From contig JAEUKE010000269.1 in assembly GCA_016794345.1 (NCBI GenBank), positions 46,508-110,507 of the forward strand: 64,000 bases of DNA, read 5' to 3'. The stretch's first letter is position 1. Each line of letters opens with the position of its first letter. Under the pieces are notes generated by a model. That model ran no database searches, was not told the DNA's origin, and saw nothing but the letters and a program-made list of their open reading frames with translations. The DNA is from Myxococcales bacterium (GTDB lineage: Bacteria > Myxococcota_A > Polyangia > Polyangiales > Polyangiaceae). This document shows positions 57,302-64,000 of the stretch, one piece after another. The position numbers were made by a program, and so were the translations under genes.

Positions 57302-58225
57302 ATTCGACCCGTCTGCCTTCTTTCGCTCGCGCTCCTCTTCGGCTGCTCCGTGTCCGAGCGCCCCGACGACACGCCGCCCGACGTCCGAGCGAGCACCGCC
57401 CTACACGCGCCGACCTCGTCGGTCACGGACGGGGCCGAGGCGCCGCGGCCCCATGCGACCGCAACCGCCGCACCCGAGGCGCGGAGCGCCTGTCCGTCGG
57501 ACATGGTGGAGGTGGACGAGGTCTGCATCGATCGATTCGAGGCCCATCTGCTCGAAGATCTGCCGGACGGTCAGTCCCGTCTCTTCCCCCATTACCAGCG
57601 TCCTCGGGCGGGCGTTCGCTACCGGGCGGCGAACGGACGCGCCGTCTTTCCCCAGTCGTACATCAGCCGAACCGAGGCCGCTGCAGCGTGTGACGCCGCG
57701 GACAAGCGGCTCTGCACGAGGACCGAATGGCAACGTGCCTGCCGCCACCGAAGGACCGGCGTCTTTCCGTACGCCGGCAGCGGACGCCCCGGCGCGTGCA
57801 ACACCGGCAAGGCCCACCTGCTCCCCATCCTGTTTCCCGAGCAAGGCTATCGATTCCGTTATGACGAGCACTTCAACAACCCGGCCCTGAGCCAGACCCG
57901 AGGCTTCCTTGCGCCAGCGGGCGCGTTCGACCAATGCGCCACGGATCTCGGCGCTTACGACATGGTCGGCAACCTGCACGAGTGGGTGTCGGACACGGTG
58001 ACGAGCGCGCTCATCGCGTCCCTCGAGACCGACGGCGTCCGCCGGCAATGGCAACCGGGCAGCCCCGGCAACGCCGTATTCGTGGGCGGCTTCTACAGCA
58101 CGCAGAACGAGCACGGTCCCGGTTGCGCGTTCATCACCGTCGCGCACGAGTCCTCCTACCACGACTACTCGACGGGCTTCCGCTGCTGCAAGACCTCACG
58201 CCCCCTCGCTCCCGCGGCGCCATAG
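57302..58225 (+). CDS. Formylglycine-generating-enzyme-like (SUMF1 domain) lipoprotein
   Basis: The SUMF1/FGE-sulfatase fold is clear: PSDMVEVDEVCIDRFEAH, AACDAADKRLCTRTEWQRAC, YDMVGNLHEWVSDTVT and the closing DYSTGFRCCKT. FGE enzymes oxidise a Cys of sulfatases, and non-enzymatic relatives act as binding domains; the Cys pair of the active site is only partly matched. The product is exported: the frame reads RPVCLLSLALLFGCSVSERP, a lipoprotein signal whose only nearby initiator is ATT 57302. GTG 57350 would start after the lipobox and lose the signal. The start is therefore odd: either ATT initiation or an upstream base error. Confidence 0.8.
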   Translation: MRPVCLLSLALLFGCSVSERPDDTPPDVRASTALHAPTSSVTDGAEAPRPHATATAAPEARSACPSDMVEVDEVCIDRFEAHLLEDLPDGQSRLFPHYQRPRAGVRYRAANGRAVFPQSYISRTEAAAACDAADKRLCTRTEWQRACRHRRTGVFPYAGSGRPGACNTGKAHLLPILFPEQGYRFRYDEHFNNPALSQTRGFLAPAGAFDQCATDLGAYDMVGNLHEWVSDTVTSALIASLETDGVRRQWQPGSPGNAVFVGGFYSTQNEHGPGCAFITVAHESSYHDYSTGFRCCKTSRPLAPAAP

Positions 58226-58231
58226 CGAGCG

Positions 58232-59038
58232 TCAGAATCGGAAGCCGATGGGCCCTTTCGGGGCGGGCTCGTCCGTGACCTCGCCGACGATGATGAGGAC
58301 GACCCCGACGGCCGCGAGGCCCAGACCCAGACCGAGGCCGACGTCTGCCGCGAGGAGCTTCTGATCGACGTCATCGACCTGGCTCTGCGCGCAGCGGGGA
58401 CGGCATGCGTCGAGATCGCCGTAAGCCGCCGCGCCGAGCCCGCCGGCGATCGCAAACGTGAGGAGCCCGACACCGCCGACCCCCGTCACGACCGCCCCCG
58501 CCAAGGTCAGGGGAGGGATCGGGCGGCCGCTGGTCGGGTCATCGGGCGAGGCGCCGTGCTGCGCCCGCAGATCGAGCGTCGCCTTGGCGACACGCATCGG
58601 CGCGACCATCACCTCGGCGCGCGCGCTCGCCCCGTCTTCGGTGCGCGCCTCGACCGTGTGTCTCCCCACCGTGGTCAGGAAGCGGCTCGGTCCGACCGGG
58701 ACGAGCGGCTCGGCGCCGTCGATCGTGACACGCGCGCGAGAGGCGTCGCCCAGAGGACCGACCTCCACCGATACCTCGACGGTGCCGAGGACCGACTCGA
58801 TCTCCTTCCGCCACGCAGCGCACTCCTCGCGGATCTGCCCCGGACAGGTGTCGCGCTCGCAGCGCTGCAGCGCGAGGTGAGCCACGAGGAGGCTGCCTTC
58901 TTTGCGGGCCTTCTGCGCGGAGACGTGGCTCTCGAGGCAGACATCGGTCTCGTCGGCCGCGGCGGGCTTCGAGGCGAGCACCGCCGAGGCGGCGGTCGCG
59001 AGGACGAGCGCGGCGCGCGCCGCTCTCAGCGCAAGCAT
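58232..59038 (-). CDS. Exported PEGA-like protein with paired membrane helices
   Basis: A 268-residue protein with a signal peptide (ALRAARAALVLATAASAVLA). The mature part has a Cys-rich helical stretch (HLALQRCERDTCPGQIREEC) and a beta domain like PEGA (RVTIDGAEPLVPVGPSRFL, VGRHTVEARTEDGASARAEV). Two C-terminal hydrophobic segments surround a Cys-x-x-x-Cys loop (LTFAIAGGLGAAAYGDLDAC, RPRCAQSQVDDVDQ). This end is closely similar in pattern to that of the gene at 45660, which also follows a kinase. ATG 59038 lies inside the kinase gene's last 13 bases, indicating coupling. Confidence 0.75.
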   Translation of the reverse strand: MLALRAARAALVLATAASAVLASKPAAADETDVCLESHVSAQKARKEGSLLVAHLALQRCERDTCPGQIREECAAWRKEIESVLGTVEVSVEVGPLGDASRARVTIDGAEPLVPVGPSRFLTTVGRHTVEARTEDGASARAEVMVAPMRVAKATLDLRAQHGASPDDPTSGRPIPPLTLAGAVVTGVGGVGLLTFAIAGGLGAAAYGDLDACRPRCAQSQVDDVDQKLLAADVGLGLGLGLAAVGVVLIIVGEVTDEPAPKGPIGFRF

Positions 59039-60513
59039 TCCTTCTTGTACCGCTTCACGCCCTGCGCATCGACGACATAGTCGGGGTTGCAGTTGGCGCC
59101 GCGCTGGGGAGGCGCCTTCACGTCGGAGGTCGCAACCGGTTGTTTGGCGGACGCGCGCGTCGAGGCGGACGACGACGCAACGGCGGTCGCCGAGGTCGCG
59201 GGCGCCACGACGATCGCGGGCTCGGCGACGCTCGCGCTCGGCGCCTCCTTCTTCGTCACGACGGTCGGCGCGCTCACGACGCCGCCGGCGTGCGCCGCTT
59301 CCTGGGATGTCGGCTGGCCACGCTGCGCCATCCACAAGCCCGAGATGCCCGCGCCGAGCCCGACGAGGCCGAGCGCGGCGAGCGCGGCGAGCCACCAGCG
59401 CTGCCGCCTGGGAGGCGCCGGCGTGCTCATCGTGGCGCCGCCGCTCGTCAGCTCGGGCCCGGGGAGGCTGGCCACGACGGGGATCGACACACGCGACACC
59501 TCGGCGCGCACGCCCTCGGTGGTCTCCGTCCCCTCGCGCTCGACCCGCGCGAGGAGCGCGCTCCGCGAAGCGAGCATCGTCTTTGCGGTCTCGTTCACCC
59601 ACCGGCTGACGTCACGCGCCTTCGCGGGCGGCAGCGCCGTCTCGAGTGCGGAGGCGAGCTCGTCCGCGCTCGCGTAACGCGACCCCGGATCGCGCGCGAT
59701 GGCCTTGAGGACGACGTCATCCACACCTTCCGGCAGCTCGGTCACGAAGCGGCTCGGCGGCTGAATGTCGCCCTGGACGATCTCCATCATGATCGCCGCC
59801 TCGTTCGGCGCTTCGAAGAGCTTCCGCCCGGTGAGCGCTTGCCACAGCACCACGCCGGCCGCGTACACGTCGGCGGCCGGCGTCGCCGGCTTCCCCGAGA
59901 GCTGCTCGGGGGCGATGTAGCCGAGCTTGCCCTTCAGCTGCCCATCCCGCGTGGTCTGCACGCGCTCGGCGGCCATGGCGATCCCGAAGTCGAGCACACG
60001 CGCGATCCCGTCGACCCCCACGAGCACGTTCTCGGGCGAGACGTCGCGATGAACGATGCCGAGCGGCGCTCCGTTCGCGTCTCGCGCGTCGTGTGCGGCG
60101 TGGAGCCCTTGTAGGAGCCCGACGACCACGGCAGAGACGATGGCGGGCTCGACACGTTTGCCCGCGGCGCGCTCGGTCGCGAGCAGCTTGCCGAGCGACT
60201 CGCCGTGCACGTACTCCATCACGAGGAGCAGCTCGCCGTTGGCGGCCACGACGTCGAGCACGCTCACGACGTTGGGGTGACGGATGCGCTCGGCGATCCG
60301 GCCCTCGTCCACCAGCATGGCGACGAACTCCGGGTCCTTCGCGTACTGCGGATGCAGGCGCTTCACGGCGACCGTGCGGGCGAAGCCGGCGTCACCCGTC
60401 GAGCGACCGAGGTGGACCGACGCCATCCCGCCAAAGGCGATCTCCTCGTAGAGCCAATACCGGCCGATCTGCCGGGGTGCGACGCGGAGAGGGTCGGGGC
60501 TCGACGCCGTCAT
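59026..60513 (-). CDS. Hanks-type Ser/Thr protein kinase, membrane-anchored
   Basis: A 495-residue kinase with all catalytic motifs: AFGGMASV (Gly loop, near 27), VAVKRLH (ATP Lys), LGIVHRDVSPENVLV (near 153), ARVLDFGIAMAA (near 173) and KLGYIAPEQLSGKPATPAAD. The kinase region ends near 280. One membrane helix at about 368-390 (WWLAALAALGLVGLGAGISG) separates it from a Ser/Ala/Thr-rich extracytoplasmic tail ending in NCNPDYVVDAQGVKRYKKE. ATG 60513 overlaps the upstream lipoprotein stop (ATGA). The 3' end overlaps the membrane-protein gene, so lipoprotein, kinase and membrane protein are one operon. Confidence 0.92.
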   Translation of the reverse strand: MTASSPDPLRVAPRQIGRYWLYEEIAFGGMASVHLGRSTGDAGFARTVAVKRLHPQYAKDPEFVAMLVDEGRIAERIRHPNVVSVLDVVAANGELLLVMEYVHGESLGKLLATERAAGKRVEPAIVSAVVVGLLQGLHAAHDARDANGAPLGIVHRDVSPENVLVGVDGIARVLDFGIAMAAERVQTTRDGQLKGKLGYIAPEQLSGKPATPAADVYAAGVVLWQALTGRKLFEAPNEAAIMMEIVQGDIQPPSRFVTELPEGVDDVVLKAIARDPGSRYASADELASALETALPPAKARDVSRWVNETAKTMLASRSALLARVEREGTETTEGVRAEVSRVSIPVVASLPGPELTSGGATMSTPAPPRRQRWWLAALAALGLVGLGAGISGLWMAQRGQPTSQEAAHAGGVVSAPTVVTKKEAPSASVAEPAIVVAPATSATAVASSSASTRASAKQPVATSDVKAPPQRGANCNPDYVVDAQGVKRYKKECLR

Positions 60514-61019
60514 CCGTCCCCGCACTGACAGAGAGTGCTAAGGCAGTCGGCGTTGCAGGCGCCGCAGTACTCCGCACAGCCGGCGTCGCAGGCTCCCGGC
60601 GACCCGAAGCTCTGCGGCTCGGGACAGCACAGGCATGTGGGGCCCTGACACTCCCAGACTGTGCTCTTCATCTGGAAGAAGCAGTGCTGCTGGCAAGCCT
60701 GATTGTCGCAACCGCAGACGCAGTCGTTGCCCACGCAATCGCCCGTCGAGCCTGGGCCACACGAGGCCTGGCATTGATCCTGTTCGCAGCCCATCGAGCT
60801 GGTCGTGCTCGTGGCCGTGCTCGTGGTCGTGCTGGTGCTGGACGTGCTGGACGTCGACCCCGAGCTGGACGTGGTCGTCCCCGAGCTGGACGTGCTCGAC
60901 GGCGCGCTGCCGCCCGAGCCCCCTCCTCCAGTCGCTGCCCCCTCCGTGTCGAAGACAAGTGAGCAGCCGGCCAGCATGGCCACCACCAACGGCAATCCAG
61001 CTCTCGAGCGTGCGCCCAT
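60510..61019 (-). CDS. Cys-rich lipoprotein with Ser/Thr-rich stalk
   Basis: A 169-residue protein with signal GARSRAGLPLVVAMLAGCSL (Cys at about 19). After it come a Gly-rich segment, a long Ser/Thr stalk (SSTSSSGTTTSSSGSTSS) and a C-terminal Cys-rich domain (CEQDQCQASCGPG, CVCGCDNQACQQHC, CLCCPEPQ, CAEYCGACNADCLSTLCQCG). About 24 Cys are probably disulfide-bonded or metal-binding. It resembles the small surface lipoproteins common in this group. ATG 61019 is preferred over a GTG-free extension to 61097, which would disrupt the signal peptide. First gene of the kinase operon. Confidence 0.7.
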   Translation of the reverse strand: MGARSRAGLPLVVAMLAGCSLVFDTEGAATGGGGSGGSAPSSTSSSGTTTSSSGSTSSTSSTSTTTSTATSTTSSMGCEQDQCQASCGPGSTGDCVGNDCVCGCDNQACQQHCFFQMKSTVWECQGPTCLCCPEPQSFGSPGACDAGCAEYCGACNADCLSTLCQCGDG

Positions 61020-61159
61020 CGACCCCTGGAGAGGGTACGCGAACCTCGAGACCAGGACCAGAGGGAGCCCGAGCCCCCCTTTCGTCGGGCCGAACAAAAC
61101 GAAGCGCGCGGAGCAGGCTCGTCGCCCGCGCCGCGCGCTCTCCGTGCGAGGTCTCGCGA

Positions 61160-61447
61160 CTACTTCTTCGCCGCGACCTTCGCCTTCTTGTCGCCCGAGT
61201 GCCCGTGGAACGTGCGCGTCGGGGCGAACTCGCCGAGCTTGTGGCCGACCATGTTCTCCGTCACGAAGACCGGGACGAACTTGCGACCGTTGTGCACGGC
61301 GAACGTGAGGCCGACGGCTTCGGGCACGATGGTGCTCCGCCGCGACCAGGTCTTGATCACCTTCTTCGACTGCTGCCCCTGATTCGCGGTGATCTTCTCC
61401 ATGAGATGACCGTCGACGAACGGGCCCTTCTTAATGCTGCGCGGCAT
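61160..61447 (-). CDS. rpsS: 30S ribosomal protein S19
   Basis: A 95-residue S19 with the conserved start MPRSIKKGPFVDGHLMEKI and TWSRRSTIVPEAVGLTFAVH. It binds 16S rRNA in the small-subunit head near the tRNA anticodon stem. It is normally followed by rplV and rpsC, but here the operon ends: an unrelated lipoprotein gene lies 140 bases downstream on the same strand and no further ribosomal gene is seen. Confidence 0.96.
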   Translation of the reverse strand: MPRSIKKGPFVDGHLMEKITANQGQQSKKVIKTWSRRSTIVPEAVGLTFAVHNGRKFVPVFVTENMVGHKLGEFAPTRTFHGHSGDKKAKVAAKK

Positions 61448-61451
61448 CGCT

Positions 61452-62282
61452 TTAACCCTTCACGTTCCGGCGGCGGATGATCATCGAGTCCGTCCGCTTG
61501 TTGTTGCGCGTCTTCAGGCCCTTGGCGAGCTGACCCCACGGCGAGCACGGGTGACGACCACCGGACGAACGGCCTTCGCCGCCGCCCATCGGGTGATCGA
61601 CCGGGTTCATCGTGACGCCGCGGTTGTGCGGGCGGAACCCGAGCCAGCGCATGCGCCCCGCCTTGCCCAGCGAGATGTTCGCGTGCTCGACGTTCGAGAC
61701 CTGGCCGATGGTCGCCCGGCACTCGAGGTGCACCTTGCGGATCTCACCGCTCGGCAGGCGGACCTGCGCCCACTCGCCGTCCTTGGCCATCAGCTGCGCC
61801 GCGACGCCGGCGGAGCGCACGAGCTGACCGCCTTTGCCCTTCTTCAGCTCGATGTTGTGGATCGTCGTGCCCGGCGGGATGAACCGCAGCGGGAGCGAGT
61901 TGCCCACCTTGATGTCCGCGTTGCGGCTCGAGATGACCTGTTGTCCGACGGCGAGGCCGTCCGGCGCGAGGATGTAGGCCTTCTCGCCGTCCGCGTAGTG
62001 CAGGAGGGCGATGCGCGCGGTGCGGTTCGGATCGTATTCGATCGTCGCCACCGTGGCCGGCACGCCGATCTTGTGACGCTTGAAATCGATGAGGCGGTAG
62101 CGCTGCTTGTGACCACCCCCGCGGAAGCGGCTGGTGATGCGGCCGTGGTTGTTGCGCCCGCCGGTCGAGTTCTGCTTCTCGACGAGGCTCTTCTCCGGGA
62201 CGTCCGTCGTGACGTCCGCGAAGTCGCTGACCGAATAGAAGCGACGCCCAGGCGACGTCGGCTTGAATGATTTGACGGCCAT
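61452..62282 (-). CDS. rplB: 50S ribosomal protein L2
   Basis: The 276-residue L2 shows SKRGGGRNNHGRITSRFRGG-type basic loops, NRTARIALLHYADGEKAYIL and the conserved NPVDHPMGGGEGRSSGGRH. The His of the latter lies near the peptidyl-transferase centre. It is required for subunit association. The rpsS start follows four bases after its stop. Confidence 0.96.
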   Translation of the reverse strand: MAVKSFKPTSPGRRFYSVSDFADVTTDVPEKSLVEKQNSTGGRNNHGRITSRFRGGGHKQRYRLIDFKRHKIGVPATVATIEYDPNRTARIALLHYADGEKAYILAPDGLAVGQQVISSRNADIKVGNSLPLRFIPPGTTIHNIELKKGKGGQLVRSAGVAAQLMAKDGEWAQVRLPSGEIRKVHLECRATIGQVSNVEHANISLGKAGRMRWLGFRPHNRGVTMNPVDHPMGGGEGRSSGGRHPCSPWGQLAKGLKTRNNKRTDSMIIRRRNVKG

Positions 62283-62287
62283 GACCC

Positions 62288-62590
62288 TTACTCGTCCTTC
62301 TCGTCGAAGAATTTGATCTCGTCACCCTGCTTCAGCGTGATGACGGCCTTCTTCCAGTTGCGGAGCCGCGCGTGGCCCCGCCCCATACGCTTCTCCTTGC
62401 CCCGAAAGATCATCGTGTTCACATCGAGCACGGTGACGTTGAAGAGCTTCTGGATCGCGTTCTTGATCTCGATCTTGTTCGCCGTAGGAGCGACCTCGAA
62501 GATCACCTTGTTCTCACCCTCGCGCAGCCGGCTCGACTTCTCCGTCAGGACGATGGGCTTCTTGATGATGTTCTCGCTGGTTCGCAGCAT
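62288..62590 (-). CDS. rplW: 50S ribosomal protein L23
   Basis: A 100-residue L23 (LTEKSSRLREGENKVIFEVA, ANKIEIKNAIQKLFNVTVLD). It lies at the exit of the nascent-peptide tunnel and docks trigger factor and the signal recognition particle. A standard S10-operon member between rplD and rplB. Confidence 0.95.
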   Translation of the reverse strand: MLRTSENIIKKPIVLTEKSSRLREGENKVIFEVAPTANKIEIKNAIQKLFNVTVLDVNTMIFRGKEKRMGRGHARLRNWKKAVITLKQGDEIKFFDEKDE

Positions 62591-62605
62591 GGTCTTGTCC
62601 GCCGC

Positions 62606-63229
62606 CTACTTGAGGCAGCGCTCCTCGAGCTTCTTGGCGGCGTCCTTCGACAGGACCAGGTGGTCGTGGCGGAGGAGGTCGTAGACGTTGACGCCCTCCG
62701 GGGGGAGGAACTGGTGCGCCGCGACGTTGCGGATCGACTTGACGAGCTTCTCGTTGTCGCCCGCGTCGACGACGAGGGACTTCTTGTCGGCCTTGAGCGC
62801 GCTGAGCGCGCCCACGATCGCCTTGGTCTTGATCTCCGCGAGATCGAAGCTGTCGACGACGATGAGACGCTGCTCCTTCGCGAAGAAGGAGAGCGCGCTC
62901 TTCAGCGCGGCGATGCGGACCTTGCGCGGCGGCCGATAGGACCAGTCCTTCGGCTCGAGCGCGTGGGCCATACCGCCGCCCGGGTGGTGCGGGGCGCGGA
63001 GCGAGCCCTGACGAGCGCGGCCGGTGCCCTTCTGCTTGTAGAGCTTCTTGCTCGAACCACGAACGCCGCTGCGCTCCTTGGTCGCCTTGGTGCCCTGGCG
63101 GCGGGACGCGAGCTGCGCCTTCACCACCTCGTAGAAGAGAGCCTCCTTCACCTCGGTGCCGAAGACCTCGTCCGAGAGATCGAGCGAGCCGACCTCTTCG
63201 TTCTTCAGGTTGTAAACCTTGACCTTCAT
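62606..63229 (-). CDS. rplD: 50S ribosomal protein L4
   Basis: A 207-residue L4 with the tunnel-lining loop KLYKQKGTGRARQGSLRAPH and the C-terminal rRNA-binding part (KSLVVDAGDNEKLVKSIRNV, NVYDLLRHDHLVLSKDA). It helps early large-subunit assembly and, in some bacteria, regulates the S10 operon. Only nine bases separate its start from the rpsJ stop, so there is no room for rplC between them, where that gene usually lies. Confidence 0.96.
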   Translation of the reverse strand: MKVKVYNLKNEEVGSLDLSDEVFGTEVKEALFYEVVKAQLASRRQGTKATKERSGVRGSSKKLYKQKGTGRARQGSLRAPHHPGGGMAHALEPKDWSYRPPRKVRIAALKSALSFFAKEQRLIVVDSFDLAEIKTKAIVGALSALKADKKSLVVDAGDNEKLVKSIRNVAAHQFLPPEGVNVYDLLRHDHLVLSKDAAKKLEERCLK

Positions 63230-63237
63230 GGCTCCCT

Positions 63238-63549
63238 CTACGACTTGATCTCGACGTCGACGCCGGCCGAGAGATCGAGCTTCATCAGGGCGTCGAGGGT
63301 CTGCTGGGTGGGCTCGATGATGTCGAGGAGGCGCTTGTGCGTGCGCACCTCGAACTGTTCACGCGACTTCTTGTCGACGTGCGGCCCGCGAAGAACCGTG
63401 TAGCGACGGATCTCGGTGGGCAGGGGGATGGGTCCCGCGACGCGGGCGCCCGTTCGCTTCGCCGTCTCGACGATGTCCGTGGTGGACTTGTCGAGGAGCT
63501 GGTGATCGAACGCCTTGAGGCGGATGCGGATCTTGGTTCCGTCGGCCAT
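63238..63549 (-). CDS. rpsJ: 30S ribosomal protein S10
   Basis: A 103-residue S10 (IRIRLKAFDHQLLDKSTTDI, GPIPLPTEIRRYTVLRGPHV). Besides its place in the 30S head, S10 joins NusB in transcription antitermination. Normally rplC follows, but here rplD does. The gene follows tuf by 12 bases, consistent with one transcript. Confidence 0.97.
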   Translation of the reverse strand: MADGTKIRIRLKAFDHQLLDKSTTDIVETAKRTGARVAGPIPLPTEIRRYTVLRGPHVDKKSREQFEVRTHKRLLDIIEPTQQTLDALMKLDLSAGVDVEIKS

Positions 63550-63561
63550 GTTGCTTCTCGC

Positions 63562-64000
63562 TTACTCGAGGATCTTCGTGACGATGCCGGCGCCGACGGT
63601 CTTGCCGCCCTCGCGGATGGCGAAGCGCATCTGCTCTTCGAGCGCGACCGGCGCGATGAGCGAAACTTCCATCTGCACGTTGTCGCCCGGCATGACCATC
63701 TTCACGCCCTCGGGGAGCTGAACGTTGCCGGTGACGTCCGTCGTGCGGATGTAGAACTGCGGGCGGTAGTTGGTGAAGAACGGCGTGTGACGGCCGCCCT
63801 CCTCCTTTTTGAGGACGTAGACCTCGCCCATGAACTTCGTGTGGGGCGTGATGCTGCCGGGCTTCGCGAGGACCTGGCCGCGCTCGATCTCTTCCTTGTC
63901 GACGCCGCGGAGCAGGCAGCCGACGTTGTCGCCAGCCTGGCCCTGGTCGAGGAGCTTGCGGAACATCTCGACGCCGGTGACGACCGTCTTCTTCGTCTCC
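63562..64000 (-). CDS. tuf: Elongation factor Tu, C-terminal part
   Basis: The frame enters from the right edge, so only domains 2 and 3 are visible (about 145 residues). FRKLLDQGQAGDNVGCLLRG, RGQVLAKPGSITPHTKFMGE and FFTNYRPQFYIRTTDVTGNV are typical, with the end MRFAIREGGKTVGAGIVTKI. EF-Tu carries aminoacyl-tRNA to the ribosome with GTP. Position upstream of rpsJ matches the tuf-rpsJ order of many bacteria. The N-terminal GTPase domain lies beyond the window. Confidence 0.96.
   Translation of the reverse strand, partial: ETKKTVVTGVEMFRKLLDQGQAGDNVGCLLRGVDKEEIERGQVLAKPGSITPHTKFMGEVYVLKKEEGGRHTPFFTNYRPQFYIRTTDVTGNVQLPEGVKMVMPGDNVQMEVSLIAPVALEEQMRFAIREGGKTVGAGIVTKILE

Overview
The window is a very GC-rich bacterial chromosome segment, probably from a myxobacterium (Myxococcota, Polyangia-like). 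That assignment is inference. It rests on the base composition with strongly G/C-ending codons, many Hanks-type kinases, numerous Cys-lipoproteins, DUF2169-pentapeptide proteins and large Pro/Ala-rich signalling proteins. Most genes sit in short operons whose members overlap by ATGA, GTGA or TTGA.

Left part (1-19009). At the left edge is an incomplete unrecognised gene beside a decayed RCC1-repeat remnant and a lipoprotein gene. Next comes a minus-strand operon (8232 to 2181): an acetoacetate-decarboxylase-like/FAD oxidoreductase fusion, a class II terpene cyclase with a DxDD-type motif, and an unknown protein. Together these look like an undescribed terpenoid pathway. A second minus-strand operon (13113 to 8312) pairs a winged-helix NTPase with a membrane AAA/WD40 protein. 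On the plus strand follow two propeller-type lipoproteins, then pssA and a small coupled gene.

Heme and glycogen region (19019-24511). A ccsA/hemX-like gene, hemA and hemC overlap in series, followed by a GH57 glucan branching enzyme. Two related miniature mobile elements flank this block; the second carries a fragment of an IS5-type transposase.

Middle (24543-46706). This part holds a cyclophilin fused to HEAT-like repeats, a YdcF-like protein, an RpoH-like sigma factor and an S41 protease. It continues with a huge J-domain/DUF4388 protein coupled to a kinase-HEAT protein, a 3D-domain lipoprotein, an SGNH hydrolase with a DUF2452 protein, and a pseudokinase-kinase fusion followed by a TPR/two-helix membrane protein.

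Right part (46717-64000). Here are tandem DUF2169-pentapeptide genes, an isolated cheR-cheB pair, an AsmA-like protein, and a nitrosative-stress module (Rrf2 regulator, RIC di-iron protein, YwiC-like protein) with a palindromic operator. A formylglycine-generating-enzyme-like lipoprotein follows. Then comes a three-gene set of Cys-rich lipoprotein, kinase and membrane protein, and finally a shortened S10 operon (tuf-rpsJ-rplD-rplW-rplB-rpsS) that lacks rplC.

Across 24-54 kb an AT-rich palindrome, TGAC-N6-GTCA, recurs mainly inside genes far more often than chance predicts. It may be a chromosome-organisation or regulator site. No tRNA, rRNA or CRISPR array was seen.
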